Source of the DNA: Neoroseomonas terrae
GTDB taxonomy: Bacteria > Pseudomonadota > Alphaproteobacteria > Acetobacterales > Acetobacteraceae
Direction of reading: 5' to 3'
DNA length: 64,000 bases
NCBI RefSeq assembly: GCF_018129025.1
Contig: NZ_JAAEDI010000020.1
Span: 59,139 to 123,138 of the forward strand
A program made the position numbers and the translations under genes. The notes below the pieces were generated by a model, which had not been told where the DNA came from, ran no database searches, and was given only the letters and a program-made list of their open reading frames with translations. Each line of letters opens with the position of its first letter. Position 1 is the stretch's first letter. Shown one piece after another: positions 38,174 through 47,270 of this stretch.

Positions 38174-39163
38174 TCAGTCGACGGTGATGTTCCCCCGCCG
38201 CACCACCTCGCCCCACTTCGCGATCTCCGAGCGGATGAAGGTGTCGAAGGCCTGCGGCGTGGACAGCCCGTCCGGCGTCAGGTCCGGCTTCATGCCGCCC
38301 AGATCCGCCATTCTCGCCCATACCGCGGGGTCCGCGAGGCTCTGGTTCACCGCCTGCGCCACGCGGTCGACCACCGGCCGCGGCGTGCGGGCGGGCGCGC
38401 AGATGCCGAACCACGCGGTCGCTTCCACCGCGGGAAAGCCGGCTTCGGCGGTCGTCGGTACGTCGGGCAGGGCGGGCGTGCGCGTCGCCGTCGTCACCGC
38501 CAGCGGCCGCAGCCGCCCGTCGCGCAGATGGCCGATGACGGAGGGCAGGTTGTCCACGCCCACCTCGACGCGCCCCGCGATGATCTCCTGGATCATCGGC
38601 CCCGCGCCGCGGAAGGGCACGTGCGTCAGGTCGATCCCGGCCGCCTGCTTCAGCAGTTCGCCCGTCATGTGCAGGGACGTGCCGACACCTGACGATCCGA
38701 TATTGAGCTTGCCTGGCTGGCGCTTCGCGAGGTCAACCAGCTCGCGCAGCGTTCGCACCGGCAGGTCGTTGTTGACGAAGATGGCGTTGGGCACCTTTAC
38801 CACCAGCGCGACGCCGGCGAGGTCGTCGGGACGATGCGGCATCCGCGCGCCATAGAGGCCGAAATTGATCGCGCCCGATGAAACGGTCTGCATCAGCAGC
38901 GTGTAGCCATCGGGCTCGGCCTTCGCGACGACATCGGCGCCGACATTGCCGCCCGACCCGCCGGGCCGGTTCTCCACCACGACCGACTGGCCCAGCCGCT
39001 GCGTCAGCGGTTCCAGCATCACGCGTGCCGCGAGGTCGGTGGTCCCGCCTGGCGGGAAGCCGACGACCAGGCGGATGGGTCGCGTCGGCCAGGCCTGGGC
39101 GAAGGCGGGGCGCGCAAGGGGCGTCAGGGCGATGGCGCCCAGCAGGGCACGGCGGTCGATCAT
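38174..39163 (-). CDS. Bug/TctC-family solute-binding protein 5
   Basis: 329 residues. Signal IDRRALLGAIALTPLARPAFAQ (quoted core DRRALLGAIALTPLARP), then IRLVVGFPPGGTTD, VVVENRPGGSGGNVGA, EPDGYTLL, VPFRGAGPMI. GGGAGGAA lies 9 bases before the ATG. It is closely similar to Bug 3 in the second domain. The stop codon is followed at once by hairpin repeat A. Confidence 0.92.
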   Translation of the reverse strand: MIDRRALLGAIALTPLARPAFAQAWPTRPIRLVVGFPPGGTTDLAARVMLEPLTQRLGQSVVVENRPGGSGGNVGADVVAKAEPDGYTLLMQTVSSGAINFGLYGARMPHRPDDLAGVALVVKVPNAIFVNNDLPVRTLRELVDLAKRQPGKLNIGSSGVGTSLHMTGELLKQAAGIDLTHVPFRGAGPMIQEIIAGRVEVGVDNLPSVIGHLRDGRLRPLAVTTATRTPALPDVPTTAEAGFPAVEATAWFGICAPARTPRPVVDRVAQAVNQSLADPAVWARMADLGGMKPDLTPDGLSTPQAFDTFIRSEIAKWGEVVRRGNITVD

Positions 39164-39259
39164 CGTTCGTTGTTCCTCCCGAGGCCCGCTCGGCGGCGGG
39201 TCCTTGTCGTTGACCCCGGCAGACTGGCGCCTCGGCGCCTGAGGATCAACCGCGCGCGA

Positions 39260-40228
39260 TCAGTCGACCGTCGCGCCGGCAGCGCGGATCACCTCCGCCC
39301 AACTCGCCGTCTCGCGGCGGATGTAGTCGGCGAAGTCCTCGGGCGTGCCGGTCCGCGCGACCGCACCCTGGTCGAGCATGCGCGCCTGCGTCACCGGGTC
39401 GGCCGCCGTCGCGTTGACCTCGGCGTTGATGCGCCGGATCAGGTCCGGCGGCGTTCGGGCAGGGACCTGCACGCCGAACCACGCCACCGCCTCGAACCCC
39501 GGGATGGCGGCTTCCGAGACGGTCGGCACGTCCGGCACCGCCGGGCTGCGCTCGAGGCTCGTGACAGCGAGCGGCCGCAGCGCGCCTTCGCGGATCAGCG
39601 CGATCGCGGTCGGCAGGTTGCCCGCGCACATGTCGATCCGCCCGGCGACGAGTTCCGTCAGCATCGCCGCGCCGCCGCGGAAAGGCACATGCAGCAGGTC
39701 CATCCCCGCGCGCAGCTTCAGCAACTCCCCTGTCAGGTGCAGGGAGGACCCGCTGCCCGACGAACCGTAGGTCAGTTTCCCGGGTGCCGCCTTCGCCGCC
39801 GCGATCAGTTCCGGCAGCGTCTTCCACGGCGCGCGCGGATTGGCTGTGACGACGTTCGGGAGGTCCCCGAACAGCGCAACGGGTGCAAGGTCCTCCGGCC
39901 TTACCGCGCTGTTGCGATACAGCGACGGATTGATGGCGGCCGTGCCGAGCGAGGCGAAGAACAGGGTGTGCCCATCCGGCTCGGCGCGCGCCGCCAACTC
40001 GGCACCGATGTTGCCCGCCGCGCCAGGCCGGTTGTCGATCACGATGGCCTGCCCGACCCGCGCGCCAAGCCGCTCCGCCATGATGCGCGCCAGGATGTCG
40101 GTGCCCCCGGCCGGTGGGAAGGGCACGATCAGGCGAAGCTGCCGCGTTGGCCAACCCTGTGCGAGGGCGGGCCGCGACAGGGCGGCGGCGGCAGTACCGG
40201 CAATGATGGTGCGTCGGCTCAGCATCAT
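39260..40228 (-). CDS. Bug/TctC-family solute-binding protein 6
   Basis: 322 residues. Signal SRRTIIAGTAAAALSRPALAQ (core RRTIIAGTAAAALSRP), then LRLIVPFPPAGGTD, IVIDNRPGAAGNIGA, EPDGHTLF, VPFRGGAAML. It is the first of the four consecutive Bug genes. Two Met codons start the frame; the outer one at 40228 is annotated. It is divergent from the NdvA-like exporter gene. Confidence 0.92.
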   Translation of the reverse strand: MMLSRRTIIAGTAAAALSRPALAQGWPTRQLRLIVPFPPAGGTDILARIMAERLGARVGQAIVIDNRPGAAGNIGAELAARAEPDGHTLFFASLGTAAINPSLYRNSAVRPEDLAPVALFGDLPNVVTANPRAPWKTLPELIAAAKAAPGKLTYGSSGSGSSLHLTGELLKLRAGMDLLHVPFRGGAAMLTELVAGRIDMCAGNLPTAIALIREGALRPLAVTSLERSPAVPDVPTVSEAAIPGFEAVAWFGVQVPARTPPDLIRRINAEVNATAADPVTQARMLDQGAVARTGTPEDFADYIRRETASWAEVIRAAGATVD

Positions 40229-40398
40229 GGTGTTTCCATTCCCATGGCCACTTGCGCGCGGCCTTGTGCGATTGGTGCCGCAGGGAAGGGGCAACCAGCA
40301 AGTCCGCGGCGCGTTTCGGCCGGCATGAAATGCCACTAAGATGATGCGCGACTGGGCCGCCCGGGTTTGCGGCGGCGAGGAACGGGGGGCGCCTGCGG

Positions 40399-42168
40399 AT
40401 GGGGTTTGTCAGGCTCTACGGCCGCGTGCTTTGGCTGCTTGGGGCCGACAGGCCGATGGCTTGGGGTCTTGGCGTCGCCGCCCTTGCGCTGGCGGGGCTG
40501 CAGTTCCTGGAACCCGTGCTGTTCGGCCGTGTAGTGGACCTGCTCTCGCGGTCCGAACGCATGCCGCCGGCGACGCTGTGGCAGGAAGCGGCGCAGCTCC
40601 TCGTCGTCTGGGGCGTGGTCGGCCTTGCCAGCATCGCCGCCAATGTCGCGGTGGGCCTGTTCGCCGACCGCATGGCGCACCGCAACCGGCTGCGGGTGAT
40701 GCACGACTACTTCCAGCACGTCCTCGCCCTGCCGCTGTCCTTCCATGGGGATACGCAGTCGGGCCGGCTGATGAAGATCATGCTGGTCGGCACGGACAAC
40801 CTGTTCGGCCTGTGGCTCGGCTTTTTCCGCGAGCACATCATCACCTTCGTCTCGCTGCTGGTGCTGCTGCCGCTCACGCTCGTGATGAACTGGCGGCTCG
40901 GGCTGCTGCTGGTGGTGCTGGTGGTGGTCTTCGCCATCGTTGCCGCGTTGGTGATCCGCCGCACGCAGGATGCACAGTCGAAGGTCGAATCCTTCCACTC
41001 CCGCCTGGCCGGCAATGCGCAGGACGCGCTGTCCAACGTCGTGGTGGTGCAGTCCTTCACGCGCCTGTCGTCCGAGGCGCGGATGTTTGGCGACATCGTC
41101 CGCCAGGTGCTCGACCACCAGTTTCCGGTGCTGAACTGGTGGGCGATCGTCGCCGTGCTCACCCGCGCCGCATCGACCATCTGCGTCATCGCGATCTTCG
41201 TCTATGGCACCGTACTGCACGTTCGCGGCCAGGCGACCGTCGGTGAGATCGTCTCCTTCATGGGCTTCGCGACGCTGCTGATCGGGCGGATGGAAAGCGC
41301 GGTCAGCTTTGTCTCCCACATGGTCTTCGTGGCCCCCCGCATCGCCGAGCTGTTCGATGTGCTCGACGCCCGGTCGAGCGTGCCGGAGGCCCCGGACGCC
41401 ATCGACGTCGGCCGCGCCGCCGGGCATGTGGCCTTCGAAGGCGTCGGCTTCGCCTATCCGGGCGGCCCGAGGATCCTGCGCGACGTGTCCTTCAGCGCCG
41501 TACCCGGCAAGACCATCGCGCTGGTCGGCCAGACCGGTGCCGGCAAGTCCACCGCCATGGCGCTGCTGCAACGCCTGTGGGACCCGGTGGATGGCCGCAT
41601 CACGCTGGACGGCCACGATCTGCGCCAGGTCAGCCTGGAATCGCTGCGTCGCAACATCGGTGTCGTGTTCCAGGAATCCATGCTGTTCAGCCGCACCATC
41701 AAGGAGAACCTGCTGGTCGGCCGGCGCGACGCGACGGATGAGGAGATCGAGGCCGCGTGCCGCCAGGCCGAGGCGCATGACTTCATCATCCGCCAGCCGC
41801 AGGGCTACGAGACGGTCGTCGGCGAGCGCGGCTCGAACCTCTCGGGCGGCCAGCGCCAACGCCTCGCCATCGCGCGCGCGCTGATCAAGGACCCGCCGGT
41901 GCTGATCCTCGACGAAGCGACCTCCGCCCTCGACGCCGCGACTGAAGCGCGCGTGCAGAAGGCGCTCGGCGCGCTGATGGCGGGGCGGACCACCTTCATC
42001 ATCGCCCACCGCCTTTCCACCGTGCGCGAAGCGGACGAGATCCTGGTCTTCGACGGCGGTCGCATCGCCGAGCGTGGCCCCTTCGCCGACCTCGTCGCGC
42101 TGAACGGCCGCTTCGCGGAGCTGGTGCGCACGCAGCTCGCCGGTGGGGCAACGCCGGCTCCTCACTGA
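40399..42168 (+). CDS. ndvA: ABC exporter of the cyclic beta-glucan (NdvA/ChvA) type
   Basis: 589 residues: a six-helix exporter domain (about 1-310) fused to an ATPase with Walker A GQTGAGKS, signature LSGGQRQR, Walker B VLILDEATSALD and the H-loop FIIAHRLSTVREAD. The whole length follows NdvA/ChvA, including EPVLFGRVVD near the start, TLFGLWL-like DNLFGLWLGFFREH, and FPVLNWWAIV, which set it apart from general lipid exporters. NdvA exports cyclic beta-1,2-glucan to the periplasm. No glucan synthase gene is nearby, so substrate is inferred by homology. Confidence 0.85.
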   Translation: MGFVRLYGRVLWLLGADRPMAWGLGVAALALAGLQFLEPVLFGRVVDLLSRSERMPPATLWQEAAQLLVVWGVVGLASIAANVAVGLFADRMAHRNRLRVMHDYFQHVLALPLSFHGDTQSGRLMKIMLVGTDNLFGLWLGFFREHIITFVSLLVLLPLTLVMNWRLGLLLVVLVVVFAIVAALVIRRTQDAQSKVESFHSRLAGNAQDALSNVVVVQSFTRLSSEARMFGDIVRQVLDHQFPVLNWWAIVAVLTRAASTICVIAIFVYGTVLHVRGQATVGEIVSFMGFATLLIGRMESAVSFVSHMVFVAPRIAELFDVLDARSSVPEAPDAIDVGRAAGHVAFEGVGFAYPGGPRILRDVSFSAVPGKTIALVGQTGAGKSTAMALLQRLWDPVDGRITLDGHDLRQVSLESLRRNIGVVFQESMLFSRTIKENLLVGRRDATDEEIEAACRQAEAHDFIIRQPQGYETVVGERGSNLSGGQRQRLAIARALIKDPPVLILDEATSALDAATEARVQKALGALMAGRTTFIIAHRLSTVREADEILVFDGGRIAERGPFADLVALNGRFAELVRTQLAGGATPAPH

Positions 42169-42343
42169 TGCGCGACGCGGGGCGCTTCCCGCTTGCGCCG
42201 CGCCGTGGCGCCCTGGCACACTCGCCTCCTGGTTGCGCGGACAGGGATCGCCGGAGCCCTTCACCTCGCTGCTGTCGCCGGCGCACTCCGTGACCGCGTC
42301 CATCGCAGGCCTCCGGGCCGGCGGTTCAGGAGGGAACGCACCG

Positions 42344-42775
42344 ATGCACATCAGCGACATCCTGCACCACAAGGGTGAGGACGTGTTCTCCGTCGGCCCC
42401 GGCGAGGACGTAGCGGCGATTGCCCGTGCCCTGGCCCAGCACCGCATCGGGGCCGCGCTGGTGCGCGACCAGGACGGCAAGGTGCTCGGCATCGTCAGCG
42501 AACGCGACATCGTCCGGGCCGTCGCGCGGGAGGGCGCGGCTGCGCTGGCGCGGCTGGCACGCGACCTGATGACGGCCGAACTCATCACCGCGGCGCCGGC
42601 GATGACCGTCGTCGAAGGCCTCGGGATCATGACGGATCGCCGCTGCCGCCACCTGCCCGTGATGCAGGACGGCCGTCTCGCCGGCATGGTTTCGATCGGC
42701 GACCTCGTGAAGGCGCGCATCGCCGAGGCGGAGAGCGAGGCGGAGAACCTCCGCGCCTTCGTGACCGCCGCCTGA
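42344..42775 (+). CDS. CBS-domain pair protein
   Basis: 143 residues consisting of two CBS repeats (about 8-62 and 74-128): VLGIVSERDIVRAV and LAGMVSIGDLVKARI are the paired signature ends. Stand-alone CBS proteins sense adenine nucleotides. A strong AGGAGGGAA site precedes the ATG at 42344. Neighbours give no hint of a partner. Confidence 0.9.
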   Translation: MHISDILHHKGEDVFSVGPGEDVAAIARALAQHRIGAALVRDQDGKVLGIVSERDIVRAVAREGAAALARLARDLMTAELITAAPAMTVVEGLGIMTDRRCRHLPVMQDGRLAGMVSIGDLVKARIAEAESEAENLRAFVTAA

Positions 42776-42915
42776 GGCCGGCTGGCGTGGCTGGGGCTCG
42801 ATAAGTACCTGCCGTTCCTCAAAGGCGTGGACGTAGACACTGGAAGCCTCGACCAGCGCGTTTCGCGCCCGGCGCGATCCTGTCACCGTCGCCGGACGCC
42901 TTCCTCGCCCAGCGC

Positions 42916-42983
42916 CAGGTCGAGGTTTCCAAAGGCCTTTCGGCCTTTGGTGGGGTGGGGTCCGGGGAGGGGCGACGCCCCTC
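42916..42983 (+). repeat. Paired-hairpin intergenic repeat, copy B
   Basis: CCAGGTCGAGGTTT, hairpin CCAAAGGCC-TTTC-GGCCTTTGG (42929-42950, identical to copy A), TGGGGTG-type linker, then GAGGGGCG-A-CGCCCCTC (42967-42983). Unlike the other copies it does not trail a gene on the matching strand: it lies 58 bases before an SDR start and 141 after the CBS gene, in the orientation that would suit a minus-strand gene that is not there. Confidence 0.82.
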
Positions 42984-43041
42984 TCCGCTTCCGCCCGCCC
43001 ATGCGATGCTCCCGCCCGCCAGTCATCGCAGGAGCGCGCTC

Positions 43042-43794
43042 ATGGATCTCCACCTCACCGGCAAGGTCGCCTTGGTTACCGGCGCTTCCGCCGGTCTCGG
43101 CCGCGCCATCGCGCGCATGCTCGCCGCCGAGGGCTGTCGCCTCGCCATCCTCGCCCGCCGCCGCACTCTGCTGGAGGAGCTGGCGGGCGAATTCCCCGCC
43201 TCCGCGACGCCGCTCGTCATCGAGCAGGACATCTGCACACCGGACGCCGCAGCGCGCATCCGCGACGCGGTGCTCGGCCACTTCGGCCGCTGCGACATCC
43301 TGGTGAACAATGCCGGCGGCTCCCGCCCGCAGACCGACCTCGGCAGCGACGCGGTGTGGGAGGAGGCGATGGAGCTGAACTTCCAGGCCGGCCGCCGCAT
43401 CACCCATGCGCTGATCCCGGCCATGCAGGCGAACAAATGGGGTCGCATCGTCAGCCTGACCGGCACGGATGAGCCATTTTCCATCAACCCCGCGAACGCA
43501 CCGAACGGCGCCGTGCACATCTGGTCGAAGGCGCTGTCGCGCGTGCTGGGGAAGGACGGCATCACCGTGAACTGCGTGCCCCCCGGGCGCCTGCGGTCGG
43601 AGCAGATCGACGCCCGCGTCATGCCCACCGAGGAAGCACGCCGCGCCTGGGCGGAGAAGGAGGTGCCGGTGGGCTACATCGGCGACCCAGACGACCTCGC
43701 GGTGCTGGTCGCCTTCCTCTGTTCGCCGCGCGCCCGCTACATCACCGGCCAGGTCATCCACGTCGATGGCGGCACGCTGCGATCCAGCCATTGA
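43042..43794 (+). CDS. SDR-family protein with atypical catalytic site
   Basis: 250 residues. [10 protein letters not shown] cofactor motif, ILVNNAGG, and C-terminal [10 protein letters not shown] are standard. The Tyr of YxxxK is His159 (HIWSK, Lys163 kept), and no Ser sits exactly 13 residues before it (Ser147 is close). The [19 protein letters not shown] segment belongs to an SDR clade often labelled 3-oxoacyl-ACP reductase in which the same His occurs, so the gene is probably functional with a different mechanism. GGAG precedes the ATG. Confidence 0.85.
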   Translation: MDLHLTGKVALVTGASAGLGRAIARMLAAEGCRLAILARRRTLLEELAGEFPASATPLVIEQDICTPDAAARIRDAVLGHFGRCDILVNNAGGSRPQTDLGSDAVWEEAMELNFQAGRRITHALIPAMQANKWGRIVSLTGTDEPFSINPANAPNGAVHIWSKALSRVLGKDGITVNCVPPGRLRSEQIDARVMPTEEARRAWAEKEVPVGYIGDPDDLAVLVAFLCSPRARYITGQVIHVDGGTLRSSH

Positions 43795-43848
43795 GCGCGG
43801 CCGCGCCTCGCGCCACGCTGCCGCCGCAGCTTCGGCAGGACAGCGCCC

Positions 43849-44382
43849 ATGACCGCCACCGATCAGCCCGCGCCCCGTCGTGATCACCATGGCGGTGGCG
43901 TCGCCGGCACTCATCTGCGTGCGGCGATCGCCCGGGCGCGCCGCCGGCGCCGCGGCCGCGGGGGCCGCACACCTATCTCGCTCGGAGAGCGGCTCGCGGA
44001 TGTCGTCGCCGCCACGGTCGGGTCCTGGCGCTTCATCCTGGTCCAGAGCGGCCTGCTCGGCGCCTGGATCGCCGGCAATGCCGTGGCCGGACATTCGGCG
44101 TGGGACCCCTATCCCTTCATCCTGCTGAACCTGATGCTGTCGTTCCAGGCCGCCTACACGGCGCCGATCATCATGATGAGCCAGAACCGCTCGGCCGACC
44201 TCGACCGTGACCGCGCCAGCGCCGACTATCAGGTGAACGTCCGCGCCGAGGCCGAGATCGCCCTGCTGCACGAAAAGGTGGACCTGCTGCGCCAGCGCGA
44301 ACTGGATGAGCTGCTGATGCTGCTGAAGGCCACGCTGGCGAGGCTGGAAGCGCGGCACGACCAGGGGGGAGCGCCGGCATGA
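43849..44382 (+). CDS. DUF1003 membrane protein
   Basis: 177 residues. Arg-rich N-terminal tail (ARARRRRRGRGGR), two membrane helices (about 60-78 and 88-108), the DUF1003 signature WDPYPFILLNLMLSFQAAY and PIIMMSQNR, and a C-terminal coiled coil (about 125-170). The function of the family is unknown. It overlaps a 56-residue membrane ORF by four bases (ATGA). Confidence 0.9.
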   Translation: MTATDQPAPRRDHHGGGVAGTHLRAAIARARRRRRGRGGRTPISLGERLADVVAATVGSWRFILVQSGLLGAWIAGNAVAGHSAWDPYPFILLNLMLSFQAAYTAPIIMMSQNRSADLDRDRASADYQVNVRAEAEIALLHEKVDLLRQRELDELLMLLKATLARLEARHDQGGAPA

Positions 44383-44549
44383 TCAACTTCGTGGTGCGCG
44401 TCGTGCTGGCGCTCGGCGGCACTCTCGCCGCGCTGTTCGTGGCCCGCGACAGCCCGAATTTCGGGGTGATTCAGGGCATGATGGCGACGTTGGTGCTGGT
44501 GTGCCTGGTGGGAATCATCGTCCTGTGGCGGTGGCGGAAGGGGGAGTGA
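44379..44549 (+). CDS. Small two-helix membrane protein coupled to DUF1003
   Basis: 56 residues, starting at an ATG that overlaps the DUF1003 stop (ATGA) and ending at TGA 44547-44549. Helix 1 is about residues 3-22 (FVVRVVLALGGTLAALFVA), helix 2 about 35-50 (TLVLVCLVGIIVLW), with the basic end RWRKGE. The overlap start and clean two-helix pattern support a real gene. It may be a partner of the DUF1003 protein. No family recognised. Confidence 0.65.
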   Translation: MINFVVRVVLALGGTLAALFVARDSPNFGVIQGMMATLVLVCLVGIIVLWRWRKGE

Positions 44550-44564
44550 GGGGCGGGCCCCCGG

Positions 44565-45527
44565 TCACCCCGCACCGCCTCGCTCCGCCGGGACCACTTG
44601 CACCTGCTTCACCTCGCCGCCGCGCAGCGCGACGATGTCGGACGGCACGCCGACCCGCTCCCCGCCCAGTGCGCGCAGCAGCGCGTCCGCGCCGGTCGTC
44701 GCAACCCCGTCGATCGACAGGATCACATCTCCCTCGGCGAGACCCGCGGCGGCGGCCGGTCCGTCCGGCACCACGCGCATGATCCGCGCACCGAAGCCCT
44801 GCCCGTCGACCCCCGCCGCACGCGCCAGCCGCCCAGCGACGGCGACCTTCTCGACCGCGATGCCCAGCACCGCCCGTCGCACGCGCCCGAAGCGCAGCAC
44901 CTGGCTCAGCACCAGCCGTGCCGTGTCGGCCGCGACGGCGAAGCAAAGCCCCTGCGCCCCCATGATCACGGCGGTGGCGATGCCGATCACCCGGCCGGCC
45001 GAATCCGCCAGCGCGCCGCCCGAGTTGCCCGGGTTCAGCGCGGCGTCGGTCTGGATCAGGTCCTCGACCGGCCAGCCGCCGCGGGATGGCAGGGCCCGGC
45101 CCGTCGCGCTCACGATCCCGGCCGTGACGGTGTTCGCGAAGCCCAGCGGGTTGCCGATGGCGATGGCGACCTGCCCCACCCGCAGCCGTGCCGATTCGCC
45201 CAGCTCCGCCGCGGGCAGCGGCCCCTGGGCCTCGGCCCGCAGTACGGCGATGTCCGTGGCGCGGTCCTGGCCCAGCAGCCGGGCAGGGAAGCGACGGCCA
45301 TCGGGCGCGGTCGCCTCCAGCGCCTCCGCGCCGGCGACGACATGGGCGTTGGTCAGCACAAGCCCGTCAGGTGAGATCACCACGCCGGAACCGCTTCCGC
45401 CGCCCGGGCCGCGGCGGGTGGCGACATGCACCACCGAAGGCCCCACACGGGCCACCGCGGCAGTCACCGCGCGGGAATAGGCATCGAGCAGCAGGTCGTC
45501 GGAGGCGGGGAAGGGGGCGTCGAGCAT
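44565..45527 (-). CDS. HtrA/DegP-type serine protease with PDZ domain (S1C)
   Basis: 320 residues. The triad is His in TNAHVVAG, Asp in RATDIAVL and Ser in NPGNSGGAL; one C-terminal PDZ domain begins near residue 215. Most HtrA proteins have a signal peptide or membrane anchor; here the N-terminus (LDAPFPASDDLLLDAYSRAV) is polar, so a cytoplasmic location is likely. The ATG at 45527 is divergent from the antiporter gene; the frame is open much further but runs through it. Confidence 0.9.
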   Translation of the reverse strand: MLDAPFPASDDLLLDAYSRAVTAAVARVGPSVVHVATRRGPGGGSGSGVVISPDGLVLTNAHVVAGAEALEATAPDGRRFPARLLGQDRATDIAVLRAEAQGPLPAAELGESARLRVGQVAIAIGNPLGFANTVTAGIVSATGRALPSRGGWPVEDLIQTDAALNPGNSGGALADSAGRVIGIATAVIMGAQGLCFAVAADTARLVLSQVLRFGRVRRAVLGIAVEKVAVAGRLARAAGVDGQGFGARIMRVVPDGPAAAAGLAEGDVILSIDGVATTGADALLRALGGERVGVPSDIVALRGGEVKQVQVVPAERGGAG

Positions 45528-45617
45528 GCTTCCCAAAATGGGAAGCCTGGCCCCCGTTTCACAGCCCTGTGCGACGAACGCTTCCCAGCCATGCCCCGGC
45601 TTGGCAGGTTCGCGGGG

Positions 45618-47186
45618 ATGGCGATCCTTCATGCCCTGCTCGCGCTCATGGCGGCCTGCGTGGTCTTCGCGCTGCTCGCGCGCCGCACCCAGCTTCCCTA
45701 TCCGGTCGTGCTGGTGCTCGGCGGCATGGCGCTCGCGCTGATCCCGGGCATGCCGGAGATCGAGCTCGACCCGCAATTCGCCATGGCCTTCTTCCTGCCG
45801 CCGCTGCTGCAGGTCAGCGCGATCCGCACGGACTGGACGGCCTTCAAGGGCAATATCCGCCCGATCCTGCTGCTGGCGGTCGGCGCCGTGCTGTTCACCG
45901 CGCTTTGCGTCGGCGCGGCGATGAAGCTCCTGATCCCGGACTTTCCCTGGGCGGCGGCGATCGCCTTCGGCGCCATCGTCGCCCCGCCGGACGCAGTCGC
46001 CGCGGCGGCCGTGCTTCGGAAGCTGCGCCTGCCGCCCCGCATCGTCGCCGTGCTCGAAGGCGAAAGCCTCATCAATGACGCCACCTCCCTGGTGCTCTAC
46101 CGCTTCGCGGTGGTCGCGACGATGGCCGGCACCTTTTCCTGGTCCGAAGCGGGCGAGACCTTCCTCGCCGTCTCGATCGGCGGCGCGGCGATCGGCTGGG
46201 TGATCGGCCGCGCCACCATTTGGGCGTCGGCGCGGCTGCACGACACGCTGCTGGAGACCGCGGCCTCCTTCATCGCCTGCTACGCTGCCTTCTTCGCGGC
46301 CGAGGCGCTGCACCTTTCCGGCGTCATCGCGGTGGTCGTCACGGGCCTGGTGCTGGGCCGCGCGCAGCATCGGCTGTCCGCCAACACGCGAAGCCAGTCC
46401 CGGGCGGTCTGGACCTTCATCGAATTCGTGCTGAACAGCCTCGTCTTCATCCTGATCGGCCTGCAGCTCAACGTCATCCTGGACCGGCTGGACGACTACC
46501 CGAGCTGGCACCTGGCGCTGCTCGCGGTGGCGGTGTCGCTGGTCCTCATCGTGTCCCGCTTCGTGTGGCTGTTCCCCGCCAGCTGGCTGCCGCGACAGAT
46601 CCCCTCGGTCCGGCGCCACGACCCGATGCCGCCCTGGGGGCACATCACCGTGCTGTCCTGGGCCGGGATGCGCGGTGTGGTCTCGCTGGCGGCGGCGCTC
46701 GCCCTGCCGGTGACGTTCCCGGAACGCGACCTGCTCATCTTCCTGTCCTTCTGCGCCATCCTCGCGACGCTCGTCGTCCAGGGCACCTCGCTGGAATGGG
46801 TGATCCGGCGGTTGGGGGTGGAGGAACCGCGCCGCGCCAACATGTCGGTCGAGGAAGCCGCGGCGCGCACCCTGATTGCCCACGCCGCCCTGCGCTCGAT
46901 CGAACGCCGTGCGGAGGACGTGCTGGACGGCGCCATCGCGCAGGACCTGCTGACGGAATACCGCGACCGCGTCCGGCTGCTGGACGGGGTGAACCAGGGG
47001 CCGATCGCGGCCGAGCGCGCTTCCCGCCTGGAGCACCGCCTGCACGCGCTGCGCGCCGGCCGCGACCGGCTGCTGCGCCATCGGCGGGAGGACGGGCTGG
47101 ACGAGCACCTGATGAACCGGCTGGTCGACGAGCTCGACCTCGAGGAACTGCGCCTGCGGCGGCTGCTGGGGGCCGCGGATGGGTAG
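45618..47186 (+). CDS. CPA1-family Na+/H+ antiporter
   Basis: 522 residues. About twelve membrane segments with the CPA1 landmarks FFLPPLLQVSA, GAIVAPPDAVAA, the transport-site GESLINDATSLVLY (Asn-Asp pair) and WAGMRGVVSLAAALALP, followed by a helical cytoplasmic tail (about 400-522). ATG at 45618 is taken; an in-frame ATG at 45591 adds nine residues and has no ribosome-binding site. It exchanges Na+ or K+ for protons. Confidence 0.9.
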   Translation: MAILHALLALMAACVVFALLARRTQLPYPVVLVLGGMALALIPGMPEIELDPQFAMAFFLPPLLQVSAIRTDWTAFKGNIRPILLLAVGAVLFTALCVGAAMKLLIPDFPWAAAIAFGAIVAPPDAVAAAAVLRKLRLPPRIVAVLEGESLINDATSLVLYRFAVVATMAGTFSWSEAGETFLAVSIGGAAIGWVIGRATIWASARLHDTLLETAASFIACYAAFFAAEALHLSGVIAVVVTGLVLGRAQHRLSANTRSQSRAVWTFIEFVLNSLVFILIGLQLNVILDRLDDYPSWHLALLAVAVSLVLIVSRFVWLFPASWLPRQIPSVRRHDPMPPWGHITVLSWAGMRGVVSLAAALALPVTFPERDLLIFLSFCAILATLVVQGTSLEWVIRRLGVEEPRRANMSVEEAAARTLIAHAALRSIERRAEDVLDGAIAQDLLTEYRDRVRLLDGVNQGPIAAERASRLEHRLHALRAGRDRLLRHRREDGLDEHLMNRLVDELDLEELRLRRLLGAADG

Positions 47187-47270
47187 CCGCCCCGTCCTCT
47201 GGTATGGAGGCGGCCGCGTCCTGCCCGCCGACCGTTCCGAACCGCGCCAGCGGAGAGACCCGCCCCCGCC

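Noticed and set aside
40336..42840. An 834-codon minus-strand frame over the NdvA-like gene
   Set aside because: It is a shadow of a complete ABC exporter with all motifs on the plus strand; its translation is rich in His, Gln and Arg with no domains.
38096..42983. Hairpin repeats as ends of an insertion sequence or MITE
   Set aside because: No transposase, no target-site duplications, and copies sit at fixed distances from stop codons rather than at random sites.
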